DNA from: Garcia nutans
Taxonomy: Eukaryota; Streptophyta; Magnoliopsida; Malpighiales; Euphorbiaceae
Direction: 5' to 3'
Assembly: GCA_947685225.1 (NCBI GenBank)
Contig: CANTUV010000024.1
Span: 28,600,001-28,664,000, forward strand
Length of the DNA: 64,000 bases
Shown: positions 43,413 to 56,790 of the stretch, one piece after another
Layout of the letters: each line of letters opens with the position of its first letter
How positions within the stretch are numbered: position 1 is the first letter of the stretch
Position numbers and translations under genes: made by a program
Notes under the pieces: model-generated
What the model saw: only the letters and a program-made list of their open reading frames with translations
Told to the model about the DNA's origin: nothing
Databases searched by the model: none

Positions 43413-45398
43413 TGTAGACCCTTAATTTTTTATCCAATCAAGTCCAAAGATTTTAAAACAATTTGAAATAATTTTTTGTGGTATAAATTATTTATTTTAA
43501 TATTTATTATTTCTTTTACTTAATATTTATTATTTATTTTATTTATGATTTATTTATAAATATAAATTATTTGTTATTCTTTATTTATTTTAATATTTAT
43601 TTTCCTTTTCATTTATTATTTATTTATATATAAATAAATAATAAAAAATAAAAAATCAGAGACGGCAAAATCGGCATGAATTGGCTTGGGCCAATTTGTC
43701 GCAGGCAAAACCTGTGATGAAATTGTGCCTTGCGTGCAGTTTTGCCGGCATCTAGCCCGTGGCTCGCTTCCAGCTCGCCCAGCGCCAATTTTGCTCGGGC
43801 CCACGTGTAGTTCTCACCGAAACCTTATTTCACTTGGTTTTTTATTTTATTTCCAAAATAATTTTTAATTTCCTTAACATACTAGGTTTTTTTATTTTAA
43901 TTATCTATAAATAACACATTAAAACACACAGAAAGGAGGGGAGGGGATTGGACTTTTGAGATCAAAATTCTTTTTTGTAATTTATTGATAACTTCGGACT
44001 TGATGGATCAAGAGGGAGCAAACAACAAAAAAATCCATAAAAGGTAGCACACATTGTCTTTGTTATTGTTCAACCATAATTAAAATTGTGGTGGAACCAA
44101 CAACGAAGGTTTGAGTTTCTATTAACTTTTTATATTTCCAGTAGCCTCATTATTCAACTTGATCAATTGTTTAAGTATACAATGGATGGATTTTTATTTA
44201 AAACACATTGATCAATTATTCTATTTATCATCTAGTTTCTATCTACTAAAAATTATTTTTAAAACCCTAATATCTTAACACCTGTTAAACTAATTTTTGA
44301 AGCCTAAAACCCTAATTGTACTTTTCTAAAACCTCTAAACAATAATCTGTTTTCTCAAAATCATAATCAATTCTATTTTTCTAAAATTCATAGTAGCCTA
44401 TTCATTCCAAACACCTAACTCTTAATCCTATTTTCATGATCTTCAATTTTATTTACTTAAACCCTAAACCTTAATATTATTTTCCACCCTAAATTCGAAA
44501 CATCCATTCTCTAGATTCAAACCCTAGTTTATTTCAAACCTAATCTTTGATTCAAACATCTAGTAGCCATATTATTTCTTTTATATTAAATATTTCTCAA
44601 TTGACTAATTCAGTAAATACAAAACCCTAATTATTAAACATAAATCCTATAAAACCTTAATTTTATTTAAGAAACCCTAAGTGATGCATAAACCCTAAAT
44701 TCATATACTTACAGCCTTATTAAATGAATGTACATTATACATTTTTATTGATGTTTCATGTCCTGGATGAATATTTTACTTATGATGAATGGTTGGTTAC
44801 TTTTATTCATTTGATTTGGTTTCAAAACATTGTAAGAGGTATGTTTCCATGTTTTGGGTTCCTCATATAGTGATTATCATGTAATTTATTTTATTTTAAA
44901 GTTTTTGGATCCATGTAAAGGACATGTTTCCACCTTTTGGTGGGTGCCCTATTTAGTTTTAGATATTAGACGATGTAAGGACATGTTTCCATCCTCGGAT
45001 GGGTGTCCATTTATTTATTTTATTTGGACATTATTGTGATTTTAATAAAGTATTTATTTATTCTTATGATCGCATGTAGTATGGACAATATTGTTATACT
45101 TAATAATTTTATAATATTAAGACCTGCAAAGGCAATCGGTTCCAATAAACCGGGCATTGTGGGGGTTCTGGGTCATTTCTCACCTTCCCCACACATACCC
45201 AACTTTCCAAACCCATTAGGGGGTTGGGGATTCCCTAGTAATCGAGTCATCCATCCCTTTCTTTTTTCCGGCCCATTCGGGTGGAGACTCCATTTTCTCC
45301 AGGCTTAGGCTCGTGTTCTCTAAGGCTCCGAGCCTAAACAGTATCAAAGTCGCAAGAACCATTCTACATGGGAGTGGGGGCAAAAATCCCCGCTCACA
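43413..45398 (+). mobile_element. 3' LTR of the second Tat element
   Basis: 1,986 bp, TGTAGACCC to GCTCACA, preceded by AGCAGGGGGCAAAC (43399-43412). It is more diverged from the gag-only LTRs than they are from each other. Its GC-rich module (43665-43810) has its own sequence. Confidence 0.85.
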
Positions 45399-45866
45399 CC
45401 ATTATTAATAATTCTTAGTATAACTAGGCTCATAATTAATTTTAGGTATTTCTATAATTGACCTAAATATTCATAAGCTTTTTGAAAAGGTTGTGAAAAT
45501 AAGTCTGTTTATAAGCCCATTTAAAAAGATTTTAGAAAAAATGGATTTTGGGCTTTGTATTTGGGTCATGAGAAAAGAATTTTAACTTGTTTTTAGAAAA
45601 ATTTTATGTCCAAAGACCATTTTGAAAATTTTAAAAATAGTTTTGGTCTTTTGGATTTAGGGAAAAAAATTGTTTGAGCTCACAATGTAATTAGGTCATA
45701 TTAGAAAAAAGAACAAACCAAATAAACCATGATTTAAACCAATATAAATTAACCATAGTCAAACAACAAGCATTTGGGCTAAAACCCTAAGGAAATTAAC
45801 TAGGCCAATTACATGAGCTTTAGTCTTTGAGTTGAAAGGTTTAGGCTCCCATAGCAAGTATATACC
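45399..45866 (-). mobile_element. Leader fragment of a minus T element
   Basis: The minus strand matches the plus leader from about 20639 to 21130, including part of the short leader frame (frameshifted here). It is cut on the left by the LTR end at 45398 and on the right by a new LTR start at 45867. Confidence 0.8.
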
Positions 45867-47349
45867 TGTAGACCCTTAATTTTTGAACAGGTTCGGTCCA
45901 ATATTTTAAAACAGTCAAAATTATTTTTTATGGTATTTATTTTATTTATTATTCATAATATTTATTTTATTTTTATTTATTTATTTTTAATAATATTTAT
46001 TTTTATTAAAAAATAAAAAAATATAAAAAAAACCAGACGGATCGGCGAGCGATGCATAGCAGCACTACTGAGCGGTAAGGGGCTTCGCCTCAGGCAGGTG
46101 TCTGCGACGAACTGAGCACTGCCCAGTTCACCCAGCCCACAGTTGTGCACTGCCTCACCCAGCGTAGCCCATGCGCTAGCCTGCAGCAATCCTCATAGGC
46201 CCAGCAGCCTGCACGCGCTACCGATTTTTTAGCAAACCTTGTTTTACCTATTTTTGTGATTTTTCCTAAATAGTTGGTATTTTCTTATCAAAATAGTATT
46301 AGGTCTCTTTATTTTCCTATAAATAATAGTATTAAACACATGGACAAGTGGGGAATTTTTATGGAAGAATTATTCAAACTTTTCTTGGCAACTTTGGACG
46401 GCACAATTATTGGAGGATTTTCAAAGACTTTGGACTTTTTCTTTGGGATTTTTTGGAAGAACATCAAACTTTCAATTTAGATAGAGAGCAACAAAGCAAC
46501 AAATTAATTCTCAATCATTATCAAACAAAGGACAACAACTATCAAACACCATCAGGGCAGTAGCGAACTCTCACTGTCTTGATTTCCTTCCAACCAAGAA
46601 GAACGTATTTGGTGTAAGCAAATACTTTTCATCAACAACTTTGGTGGAGCCTTCAAACGTAGGTATGTTTATTTAATTTTGCTTGTCAAAAGTTATCTAG
46701 TAGCAATTAATACAATAAAATTTATAATAGTAATTCTAAAGAACCTTTACAATAATCCCATAAAATCAATGGATAGTGTTTTTTTACGTTTTGAATTCAT
46801 AGTAGTTAATTTAAGTATTTTGTTTGATTTAATCCAAACCTTAGTTTAATTCAAACCCTAATCCATTTTGTTAAACCCTAATCAATTTTGTTTTACTTAA
46901 TCATCATAGTAACCTATCCTATTTTCTTTATTTAGTCTTAGAAATGGACGATGTAAGGACATGTTTCCATCATCGGATGGGTATCCATTTATTTATTTTG
47001 TTTGAACATTACTATGATTTTTAATAAAGTATTTATTTATTCTTATTATCACATGTAATATGGATAATGTCATTATATTTAAGAATTTTATAATATTAAG
47101 ACCTGAAAAGGAGGTCGATTCTAATAAACCGGGCGTTGTGGGGGTGCTGGGTCATTCTCACCTTCTTTACACATACCCAACTTTTCAAACCCAAATAAGG
47201 AGGTTGGGGATTCCTTAGGAATCGAATCATCCACCACTTTCTTTTTTCCTGGCCCGTCCAAGTGGCCACTCTATTTTCTCCTGGTTTAGGCCCGTGTTCT
47301 CTAAGGCCCTTAGCCTAACAGTGCCGAAGTCGTAAGAACTATTCCACGC
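45867..47349 (+). mobile_element. T-family LTR lacking its last bases
   Basis: It starts TGTAGACCC at 45867. H3 lies at about 46956-46985. It breaks in U5 at about 47349 and passes into a minus-strand primer site. Its middle is shortened: H1 and H2 are missing. Confidence 0.8.
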
Positions 47350-49168
47350 GGAGTCGCCACTGTGAGCGAGGATTTTTTCCCACACTCCATATGAAATGGT
47401 TCTTGTGACTTTGGCACTGTTAGGCTCGGGGCTTTACAACACACGGGCCTAAGGAATCTCCAACCTCCTAATGAGTTTGAAAAGTTGGGTATGCATGGGG
47501 AAGGTAAGAAATGGCCCAGCACCCCCACAACGCCCGGTTCATTGAAACCGGCCTCCTTTTCAGGTCTTAATATTATAAAATTCTTAAATATAATGATATT
47601 ATCTATATTACATGTGATCATACGAATAAATAAACACTTTATTAAAAATCATAGCAATGTCCAAACAAAATAAATAAATGGACACCCATCCGAGGATGGA
47701 AACATATCCTTACATCACCCAATGTCTAAAACTAAATAGGACACCCTCCAAAAAGGTGGAAACGTATCCTTTGCATCAGTCCCAAAATATGAAAATAATT
47801 TAAATTACATGAAGCTTAACTAATGAGGTATCCACAAGGTGGAAACATACCTCTTACATAATGAAAAATAAAGTAAACAAATAAAAGACATTCAACCACT
47901 CATCATGAAAGTAAACCATTCATTATAAGTGAAATAAAGATCAAGATATGAAGATGTAAATTAAGAATATAGTTTGTAAAGTAGGATTCTAATAGCAATT
48001 AAAGACTAAATGTACAAGCTAGGGTTTTATGAATTATGGTTTAGGAAAATACAATTAGGGTTTAAAGTTTCTTCTTTTTAAAAATAGGATTAGGGTTTTA
48101 ACATTTTAGGTTTTATACTAAAAAACTAGGGTTTTAGGGTTTGGAAAAACAAACATTATTATAATTATTTTTGAAGTATTAAGCTAATGTAAAGATTTTG
48201 GAAAATAGAATCAATTAGGGTTTTGGAATTTATAAATTAGGGTTCTGGAAAAAAATAATGATCAAAGCTTTGAAGTTGGAATAAACAAACTACTGCTAAA
48301 AATATTTGAGAAAAATTAAGTGACATCACGAAAACTTTAAACAAAGCTATTAGCATGCTGACTACTGGATTCAGTTTGGAAGAAGTTATGTTAATAGGCT
48401 ACTGGATTCAACTTTAAATAAAGATCATGCATGTTCCCCGTTAAAACTATCAAAAGCATGTTATAATGAATTGATTAAGAAAGTACCGTCGTTTGTTGGC
48501 TCCACCACAATTGCACCACTGGAATTCTGGGGAAGCTTTGATCAAGACAACACAACCTTGTTGCCTTATGGATGGGAGTGTTCTTTTTGTTCTTGGTTGC
48601 TCCAAGCTGCTTCAAAGTTCAAAAGTCCAATAGTAATTCTCGAGTTATTTTTGTCGTCTTGTTTCTATGCTTAATTCTATTATTTATAGGAATTTCAAAA
48701 AAAAAACCTAATATGTTAAGGAAATTAAAATTGTTTAGGAAATTAATTCGAGTTTTCGAGTAAAAGTAGAATTTTGGCAAAAATCGAGCAACACGCTGGC
48801 ATGGGCTGCTAGGACACGAACAACGAGGCTGGGTTGCTTGGACGTGACAATTGGGTGAGCACCTATGAGGTGCTGCCCAATTCACCGCATGCTTGGCCTA
48901 TGGTGAATTGGGGCAGGACAATTTGTCGTAGCTTGCCCCTACAGCGAATTGGCCCAAGCTAATTCACCGTAGGCCCTTTCAGCTTGCCCCTCACCGATTG
49001 GTCTGTCTGATTTTTTATTTTTTTTATTTATATATATATTTTAAAAATAAATAAAATAAATAATAAATAATAAAATAAGTATTAAAATAAATAATAAACA
49101 CTATAAAAATTATTTTGGACTTATTTTAAAATATTGGACTGGACTTAGTCAAAAATTAAGGGTCTACA
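47350..49168 (-). mobile_element. Minus T LTR with primer-site stub
   Basis: GGAGTCGCCAC (47350-47360) is the minus-strand primer site. The LTR runs from TGTAGACCC (49168, minus) to GCTCACA (47361). With the preceding LTR it forms a head-to-head inverted pair meeting at 47349/47350. Confidence 0.85.
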
Positions 49169-49834
49169 GATATGGGGCAGTTTTTTGGGTACTCCATATC
49201 AAATTTAATTGCCAATTTGATAAGGACGTTGAATTTAAAAATCGTTAATTTGATATGCATTAGTAATGCATTTTTAAAACTGAACAGGTTTTAAAACCTT
49301 TAGAGGGGACTTTTTTTGAACGGTAGCAACTTCAGCAAACTTCAGTGATGATTTAACAACCTTCAGCAAGGATTAGCAACCTCACATAGAAACATCTTGA
49401 TCAAGAAAAGGAAATGTGATGATTAAACGCATGCAACATTATCAAACAAGCCAGCGGCTCACTATCTTAGTTTTATTCAACCAAGAGTTCCAAGTTGGTG
49501 GATGCAAGAGTATTGTATCAACGTTTAATTTTGGTGGAATCAATAAACGGATGTTTGAAACTCTTTATCTAATCTGTTCTAATCTGTTTTAAAGTTTTAG
49601 TAGCTCATCCTAAATTATTTCGCCGAAATATTTACTTTGTTATTCATTATTCTGTTCTTTTATAAAATATCCAGTAAACTCATTTAACCATCCAACCACC
49701 CACTAGTTTACATCCAATAATTATTTGACCATCATAAGTAATCTGTTTAATTAAATTATACTAAATATCTAGTATCACAGTAACTTGTTTCTTTAAACCC
49801 TAATATTGTTTCCCTTAAAATCCTAATTTTATTC
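49169..49834 (+). mobile_element. Plus T-like LTR fragment
   Basis: It has the 'TTTTGGTGGAATCAATAAACG' promoter-downstream segment and AACCCTAAT words like the LTR at 45867. Both ends are cut, by the minus LTR on the left and the K element RNase H on the right. It might be the 5' LTR of the element whose leader is at 60426, which is a guess. Confidence 0.5.
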
Positions 49835-51290
49835 AACTGCCAAGAAGCATAAGCTATAACTTTACCCTCTTGCATTAAAACACATCCTAAACTATTATGT
49901 GAAGCATAACTGTAAATCACATATGGTCTATCTTCCACAGGTAAAGTAAGAACAGGCGCTTGAGTCAACATCTCTTTCAACTGCTCGAAACTGGCTTGAC
50001 ACTGATCTGTCCACACAAATCTAACTCCCTTTCAAAACAATCTGGTGAGTGGAGTAGCTATCAAAGAAAAACCTTTCATAAAACGTCAATAATAGCCTGC
50101 CAAACCCAGAAAACTTCTAACTTCAGTCACAGACTTCGGTGGACTCCAATTCAAAATAGCCTCAACTTTACTCGGATCAACTCTTATACCATCTACTGAA
50201 ATTATATGACCCAGAAAAGTAACTTGATCAAGCCAAAACTCACACTTTGACAGTTTAGCATACAATTGCTTTTCTCTCAAGGTTTGCAGCACAATCCGCA
50301 AATGCTTGTCATGCTCCTCTTCATTACGCGAATACACCAAAATATCATCAATAAAAACCACCACAAACTGATCTAGATAGGGCCTAAACACCCTATTCAT
50401 CAAATCCTTGAAAGCTGCAGGTGCATTCGTCAACCCAAAAGGCATTACCAAAAACTCATAATGCCCATACCTAGTGCGAAAAGCTGTCTTAGGAACATCT
50501 TCAGCTCTAACCTTCAACTGATGGTACTCCGATCTCAAATCAATCTTGGAAAACACTGTTGCTCCCTTCAATTGATCAAATAGATCATCAATTCTAGGCA
50601 AAGGATATTTATTCTTGATAGTCACTTTGTTCAATTGCCCATAATCAATGCACAACCTTATAGTACCATCCTTCTTCTTTACAAACAAAACAGGAGCTCC
50701 CCATGGAGATACACTAGGGCGAATAAACCCTTTATCCAACAACTCCTGCAACTGCACCTTCAACTCTCTCAACTCAACAGGTGCCATTCGATAAGGAGTA
50801 ATAGAGATGGGAGTGGTACCAGGCAACAAATCGATACCAAACTCAACCTCTCTTTCAGGGGGTAACCCTAGCAACTCTTCAGGAAACACATCTGGAAAAT
50901 ATGCAACTGTGGGTATACTATCAAGTGGAGAACCCACTATTCTGATATCTACAACATGAGCAAGATAAGCATCACACCCTTTTCTAATCAACCTTCTAGT
51001 TGTTACAGCTGAAACAAACAAGGATGCAAGTTGTCTATGCTCACTAGACACCATCACGTTTCTACCATCACTGGTTCTCAAAGTAACACGTTTCTTTTGA
51101 CAGTCTACCACAGCTCCATGCTTAGACAACCAATCCATGCCTAAGATCAAATCATATTCCTTAAAAGGCATTTCAATTAAATCACCACGAAACTCTTCAC
51201 CTTGCACTACCACTGCACTGTCACGATGTACCTTACTCACCACAACACTATGTCCTAAAGGATTTGTCACCAAGACATCAAATCCTAAGG
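49835..51290 (-). pseudogene. RNase H, RT and protease part of a minus K element
   Basis: The 395-codon frame at 50086-51273 covers the end of protease (YDLILGMDWLSKHG) and nearly all of RT: LCIDYGQLNKVTI, KIDLRSEYHQL, FRTRYGHYEFLVMPFGL, FIDDILVYS and WLDQVTFLGHI. It ends in a TGA after 'FLGLAGYY'. RNase H follows, with 'WTDQCQASFEQLKEMLTQ' and 'YSYASHNSLG' where the catalytic Asp is replaced (YSDAS expected). It stops at about 49835 after 'IAYASWQL'. This RT is better preserved than that at 14.7-15.6 kb. No integrase is left. Confidence 0.85.
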
Positions 51291-52083
51291 ACTCTTAATG
51301 CAATTTAGACACAGGCAATATGGATGCACTTATGTATGAATGTGTAGATCCTGGATCAATCAAAGAAAGAACTGGAATATCATATAAAGAAAATGTACCC
51401 GCTATAACTGCTGAAGCATCCGGCTGCCTCTGCATCACATATACTCTCTGAGAAGGTCCAGCCTCATCTGGTCTACTGCCTCCGGATGCAGATCCTCCTC
51501 TCTGACTAAACTCAGGTGTACCACCTCTACTAAAACCTCTACCCCCTCGACTACCTCTGCTGACACTTGGTCAAGAAGCGGCAGTATCAGTCTGTCTATC
51601 ATCCTGCATCTCAGGGCACTCTCTAATGAAATGAGATGGTGACCCACATCTAAAACACCCAGCTGATCTACCAACCTTCCAACAAACACCCCCATGGGTC
51701 CTACCACAATGCTCACATGTAGGTGGAGTAGACCTTTGAACCACTGGAGCCGGAGCACTAGCTACAGAAGCTATAGGTATCGGCCTCTGTCTCTGATATT
51801 GAAATGACCTACCAGACTACCTCTGGCTCCTACTGATCCTTGGAATAAAGCTTCCTCGGCCCCTCTTTATAGACGAAGACCCTGCCTCAAACTGGGATCT
51901 CCTAACTCTGGTCTCTTCCTCGGTAGCAGCTGATGCAATACCCTGTGCTCTCTCAACACTTCTGGCTGTTGCAACCAACTGAGAAAAATCTTAGTACCAA
52001 GAACCAGCAACAATGCACATAATAGAGGGCCTCAATCCCTCCTCAAATCTCCTACATCGATCAATCTCATCAGAAATAATCCT
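51291..52083 (-). pseudogene. Gag zinc knuckles and protease active site, minus K element
   Basis: It contains 'CEHCGRTHGGVC' and the CCHC knuckle CFRCGSPSHFIREC, then a Gly/Arg/Ser-rich stretch, then LIDPGSTHSYIS (protease active region with D-P-G). In-frame stops include TAA at 51991-51993 and at about 51295. The gag is continued on the other side of the solo LTR at 54500-55110. Confidence 0.8.
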
Positions 52084-52714
52084 TGTAACACCCCTATATG
52101 CCGTATACGTACCAAGCATGCTTATACGATCATAAAATACGTATACCGAATATAGAACATGTCACTATTTAAAAATACACAAATCATATCTCAAAATGTT
52201 TAAAAGAAATTCAAAAGACACCATATATAAAGACATTTATAAATTCACAGCGGAAGTTATTACAAACTTTTACAAGTTCAAATACATAAAATCCAAATAA
52301 ACAAAACATAGAATATATACATGATTGGCAGCTTGACTCTCTGATCTTTAAGCTCTAATCCAACTCTTCAAGCACAAACTCAACTAGGTCTAGAGGAATC
52401 CTCAGTCTCAACCCTATCAACTCTACCACCTGCGCGATGAACCACAATCGCGCTGAGCCAACAACTCAGTAGCACAAACCATGATGATAATATGAAATGT
52501 CAATATCAATTTCATACATTCAACCAATAAAGATCATATTTATAAACATTACATTTCATTATTTCAATAATCATATCATCATCCATTCAATATTAACACC
52601 TATGGGCCCAACTAGCATTTAATATGATATTCAAAATTCAGAGTTGCTACTTTGGTTCATAACCACAATAATCAAGCCCGTAGGCAATGTACATATCTCT
52701 CTATCCATGGATAG

Positions 52715-52980
52715 GGTAACAGACCCAGTCTCTTGGACCTTCAACTCAACATCATGAGGAGATCCTCAACCCGGCTAGACTGTTACCTGTAACAGACCCA
52801 GTCTCTTGGACCATCAACCCGACTAATCGAGGAGATCCTCAACCCGGCTAGACTATTACTTATTTTCACATTTATCATTTCACATTATTCATAGTGTAAC
52901 AGACCCAGTCTCTTGGACCTCAATTCAACTCAATTTGAAGAGATCCTCAACCCGGCTAGACTGTTACTAATCATTTTATA
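52715..52980. repeat. GTAACAG…CTGTTAC modules, minus solo LTR
   Basis: Three units lie between GTAACAGACCCAGTCTCTTG and CCCGGCTAGACTGTTAC ends, each with an inner GAG(G)AGATCCTC. Confidence 0.75.
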
Positions 52981-53424
52981 GGCATGCCGCCCAAAACCAG
53001 AACTCTGAAATTGAATGAACATATTAAACACACAATTATCTCATATTCAAATAGGCAATCATGCCTCATCAATTTCATTTGCATAACCATGTCCAACAAC
53101 AATGGTTTCAACATATCTCCATTCACATAAAGATAATTCATCATCATTCATATAGAACATTACATTTCATAAGATTCACAATGTGCAAAATATCACATTA
53201 TTTATATATGTATAATCAACAATGCCACCTCAAATGGATGTATGCAACAATGCAATGTTTGTACTTACCTTAGATGCAACCCACACGATATTAAACACCT
53301 CTCTTTCCAATAATCTTTCACTTCTTGAATTAGGGTAATTCACCTTCTTCACAACCTATTCCAAAAGGAAGATGAAACCCACATAAGATCATAAGGCTAA
53401 GAACTAACTAGGGCAAACTCTATA

Positions 53425-53660
53425 CTTGACACGCTCAACAACACGGGCGTGTTACAGGCCGTGTCAATACCTAACCAACACAGTAGCTATAACATGCTCA
53501 GTGACATGGGCGTGTCACTGGACGTGTAATTACTACTGCGACACAGAAGCTATGACACGCTCAGTGACATGGGCGTGTCACTACTCGTGCCACTCAACCA
53601 AAATACAGAACCATCGACACGCCCACAAATCCTGGACGTGCCCTTGGGCGTGTCAGGCCA
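53425..53660. repeat. ACACG/CGTGT palindromes in solo LTR
   Basis: Units of about 60-70 bp, such as GACACGCTCAGTGACATGGG followed by CGTGTC, recur about four times and end before 'CCAGATTCCGG'. They are homologous to 59315-59605 and, inverted, 61555-61910. Confidence 0.75.
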
Positions 53661-54499
53661 AAAACCCAGATTCCGGTCAAAACAACAACACAACCAACAA
53701 AACTCTTTCTTTCACCAAAAACCACTTCAACCAAAGTCATCTCAACATACCCAAAAACCATAACAAACTCACAAAAACACCAAAACAACTAAAACATTCT
53801 TCCAATCTCAAATCAAAAATCATCAACACAACCTCAAAACATTCACTTCCAACAACTTACTTTTTCCTTCAAAACATCCCCAAAAACAAGAATTCAGTTA
53901 CCCAAACACTCTTAAGCCCATATTAAACAACATAATCACAAACCATTCACAAACTCAACTCGAAACTCAAAGAAATCAAAGGATCAAGTGAAGAACTTAC
54001 CAAGGATGAAGAAATCTCTTAACTTTCCACTTGATCTCTTGAATGCTTCCTTAGATCTTGAGTTTAAAGGTTCAAATCTCTCCTTTGTTCTCTTGTCCCT
54101 TAGTTGGCTGGCCAAAACAAAAGCAAAGGAAGGAGAAGAAAATGGTCCACGGCAATGAGAAAGAAAGAAGAAGGAAGAAAGAGAAACCCAAAGTCAAACT
54201 CTTCTTTTCCTTAAAACCCTCTCTACCAAGCAATTATAATATTAAACTAATCCCATTTAAGCTCTTCCACTCAATTAATTTCCTTATTATTTAATTATTA
54301 AATTCAAAAACACAAAAATATCTTCTTCCACTATCTCCATTGACTTTCCATAGACTTATGTATATGTTGTATATATTCTAATATACACAACATATACACT
54401 CTCTCTAAAAATCCTTTTCTCTTCCAATAAAACATATACAATAAATCCAATTAAAATAATAAAACCCAAAACATCTAGGGTATATTTTGGGATATTACA

Positions 54500-55110
54500 A
54501 TCCCACCAGCATAGTGACTCAATCGGATATACTCAATCTCATATTTTGTCACAGTCCGATTATCTTGCCTCAAATTCAGGAATTCCATCTTCTTAACATC
54601 TTTATACTCCCTTGGAGTATATTTCTGCTCGAACTCCCTCAGAAAATCACCATAAGATAATGTAGGTGGATCATCCATGGCATGAGGAACCGTCTTCCAC
54701 CAGTCATAAGCATCTTTCTGCAATAAGGATCTAGCATAATCAAATTTCTCATCTGGAGTAGCTTGCAACTGGATAAAAATTCTCTGCGCTTTATCCAACC
54801 ACTGCTCCGCTACTGCAGGATCTGTAGTGCCCAAGAAATCCTCAGCCCCATACTTTCTCAACTTATCATAATGTCTCACTGGCACTTGAGGCTGAGGCTG
54901 TGGTGGTGGTGGCTGCTGCATTGGAGCTTTTCTAAATAGTTCTACCATATGTCTTAACCAACCCGGCATAGCCTCATCTGCTGCTGATCTCCCTGGCACA
55001 GAAGCATGGGCCTCACTAACTCTCTCCACTCTAGCTCCATCTCTACTCTCTTCAGGAGCTACGCTCTCAGCACTACCTTCTACAGACTGACGTGAATGAG
55101 ATGCCATCAC
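54500..55110 (-). pseudogene. Gag N-terminal part, minus K element
   Basis: It starts MMASHSRQSVEG at 55110. The N-terminus is Ser/Glu-rich with a Pro-Gln run (QQPPPPQPQPQ). The capsid-like core follows: 'YGAEDFLGTTDPAVAEQWLD', 'YARSLLQKDAYDWWKTV', 'FEQKYTPREYKDVKKMEFL' and 'YIRLSHYAGG'. The last is where the solo LTR is inserted. The frame is uninterrupted to that point. This is the family's particle protein, and it continues at 52083. Confidence 0.85.
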
Positions 55111-55257
55111 TATCTATATCTACGAAACAGCAGAATATACCTCATTAAAGATCAAAGACTGCCATTACCAAAACATGTATCTTAATTGAAAACCAACTTT
55201 TAAAATCAAAATATTCTTTTTCTTACAATTGACCTAGGTTGAGAATCTCAAACCTAG

Positions 55258-55269
55258 GCTCTGATACCA
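55258..55269 (-). promoter_or_regulatory. tRNA-Met primer-binding site of the minus K element
   Basis: TGGTATCAGAGC on the minus strand matches the 3' end of plant initiator tRNA-Met. It lies seven bases inside the 5' LTR edge at 55277. Confidence 0.85.
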
Positions 55270-55341
55270 AAACAATTGTAACACCCCTATACCCCGTATA
55301 CGTGCACAACATGTAATATCCCTATGCATGCCCTAGAAGTT

Positions 55342-55373
<32 letters not shown>

Positions 55374-56603
55374 GGTTTAAATTGAGAAAAGAAAAATATA
55401 TGTATATGTGTTTTGGAGAAGAAATTTAGGGTGTAGAGACAAATGTATATGTTGTGTATATGATGATATATATAACATATAAATTGGTCAAATATAGAGT
55501 CAATGGAAGAGAGATATTTTTGTGTTGAGTGTGCAATTACATATAAGGGCTTATATGAGACAAAAAGTTAGTTATATGATTGAGGGCATTTTGGTAATTG
55601 CTTGGATAAGATCACTTGGTGGAGATTAAAAGCAAAAATTGACTTTGTGTCTTCATCATTTCCTTCTTTCTTTCAAGAGGTGCCGGCTCTCCAAAAACCA
55701 AGAGAGAAAGAGAGGTGATCTTGAGGTTTGAAGCAATTTGAAGAAGGAAGCAAGGGTTTTGGTTAAAGATTTGTGGATTTCTTCATTTAAGGTAAGATCT
55801 TTTCTTTAATTTCTTCAATTCTTTGGAAGTGGTGTGAGAAAGGAATTAGGGTTTGTTGGTTTGATGATGAGATGAGTTGTGTTTAGTGAAATTCTTTTTC
55901 TGGTTTACAATTAGTAAAGGCTGTGACTTGTATGATTTTTAATTAATTATAGAAAAATGTTCTTGAAGTGAATTTTTGATATGTTGTGCCTCTGTGAGTC
56001 TAGTATTTGAGAAAAATAATTTGGAACCAGGTTGATTGAATTTGATTTATGGAATTCACAAAGTTCAGAACTGCTGCCAGGATGCAGGGCAATTGGGGCA
56101 GTCTGGTTAGGTGAACTATTTGACCAAGATTTTGTGTTCAGTTTGATCTGAAATTTTAAAGGAATGATTTTAAGATACAAAACTAAATTCTGTAAAAATT
56201 TTAGAATTTTTAGTCAAGTAGATTATTTTATACAATTTTTCAAAATAAGGATAAAATGGAGTCTAAAACCAGAATGTATTATTTATATGAATCATATCAA
56301 TTGTTCTTTGCCCTAATTGCATTGTTGAGATTGAACAATGTTATGTTATGCATTGTGAATGGTTATGTGTTTCATGAATAATATACATTGAAATTGAAAT
56401 GATAATTCAAATAAGACATGATATGAGACAATGCCATTGTGATTGGCTATGATGATGATATTGAAAGAAAGAAGGCATGTTTGCCTAAATGTGATGAGAA
56501 TTTGAGAATGGAAATGGTAACTATATAATAAATGAATTATTTGTTTAATATGTTATTCAGTTTCAGAGTTCTGGATTTGGGTGGCATGCCTAAGAAATGA
56601 TAA

Positions 56604-56790
56604 AAGGTAACAGTCTTGCCGGGTTGAGGATCTCCTCATATGTGTTGAGTTGATGGTCCAAGAGACTGGGTCTGTTACACTATGAGAATTGTGAATATGA
56701 GATATATGATTTGTAACAGTCTTGCCGGGTTGAGGATCTCCTCATATGTGTTGAGTTGATGATCCAAGAGACTGGGTCTGTTACACTATC
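56604..56790. repeat. Tandem GTAACAG…CTGTTAC modules
   Basis: Two nearly identical units of about 75 bp run from GTAACAGTCTTGCCGGG to ACTGGGTCTGTTAC. The end sequences are inverted repeats, and the inside has GAGGATCTCCTC. Confidence 0.8.

Larger units (their letters stand above)
30699..45398 (+). mobile_element. Second Tat element, 3' part, split by a gag-only element
   Basis: The Tat sequence is 30699-33430 and 42338-45398: spacer, antisense gene B copy 2, AATAGTG-type repeats, hairpin array, polypurine tract and 3' LTR. The layout matches 5129-11318. The left end is cut by the K-family LTR at 30698. The T element 33431-42337 sits between. Confidence 0.75.
52084..54499 (-). mobile_element. 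Solo K-family LTR in gag
   Basis: On the plus strand it reads TGTAACACCCC … ATATTACA (2,416 bp). It is flanked by ATCCT (52079-52083) and ATCCC (54500-54504), a target duplication with one difference. The gag frame resumes on both sides. Recombination between two LTRs would have removed the internal part. Confidence 0.85.

Noticed and set aside
55258..55269. tRNA gene
   Set aside because: Only the 12-base primer complement of tRNA-Met is present, with no cloverleaf.
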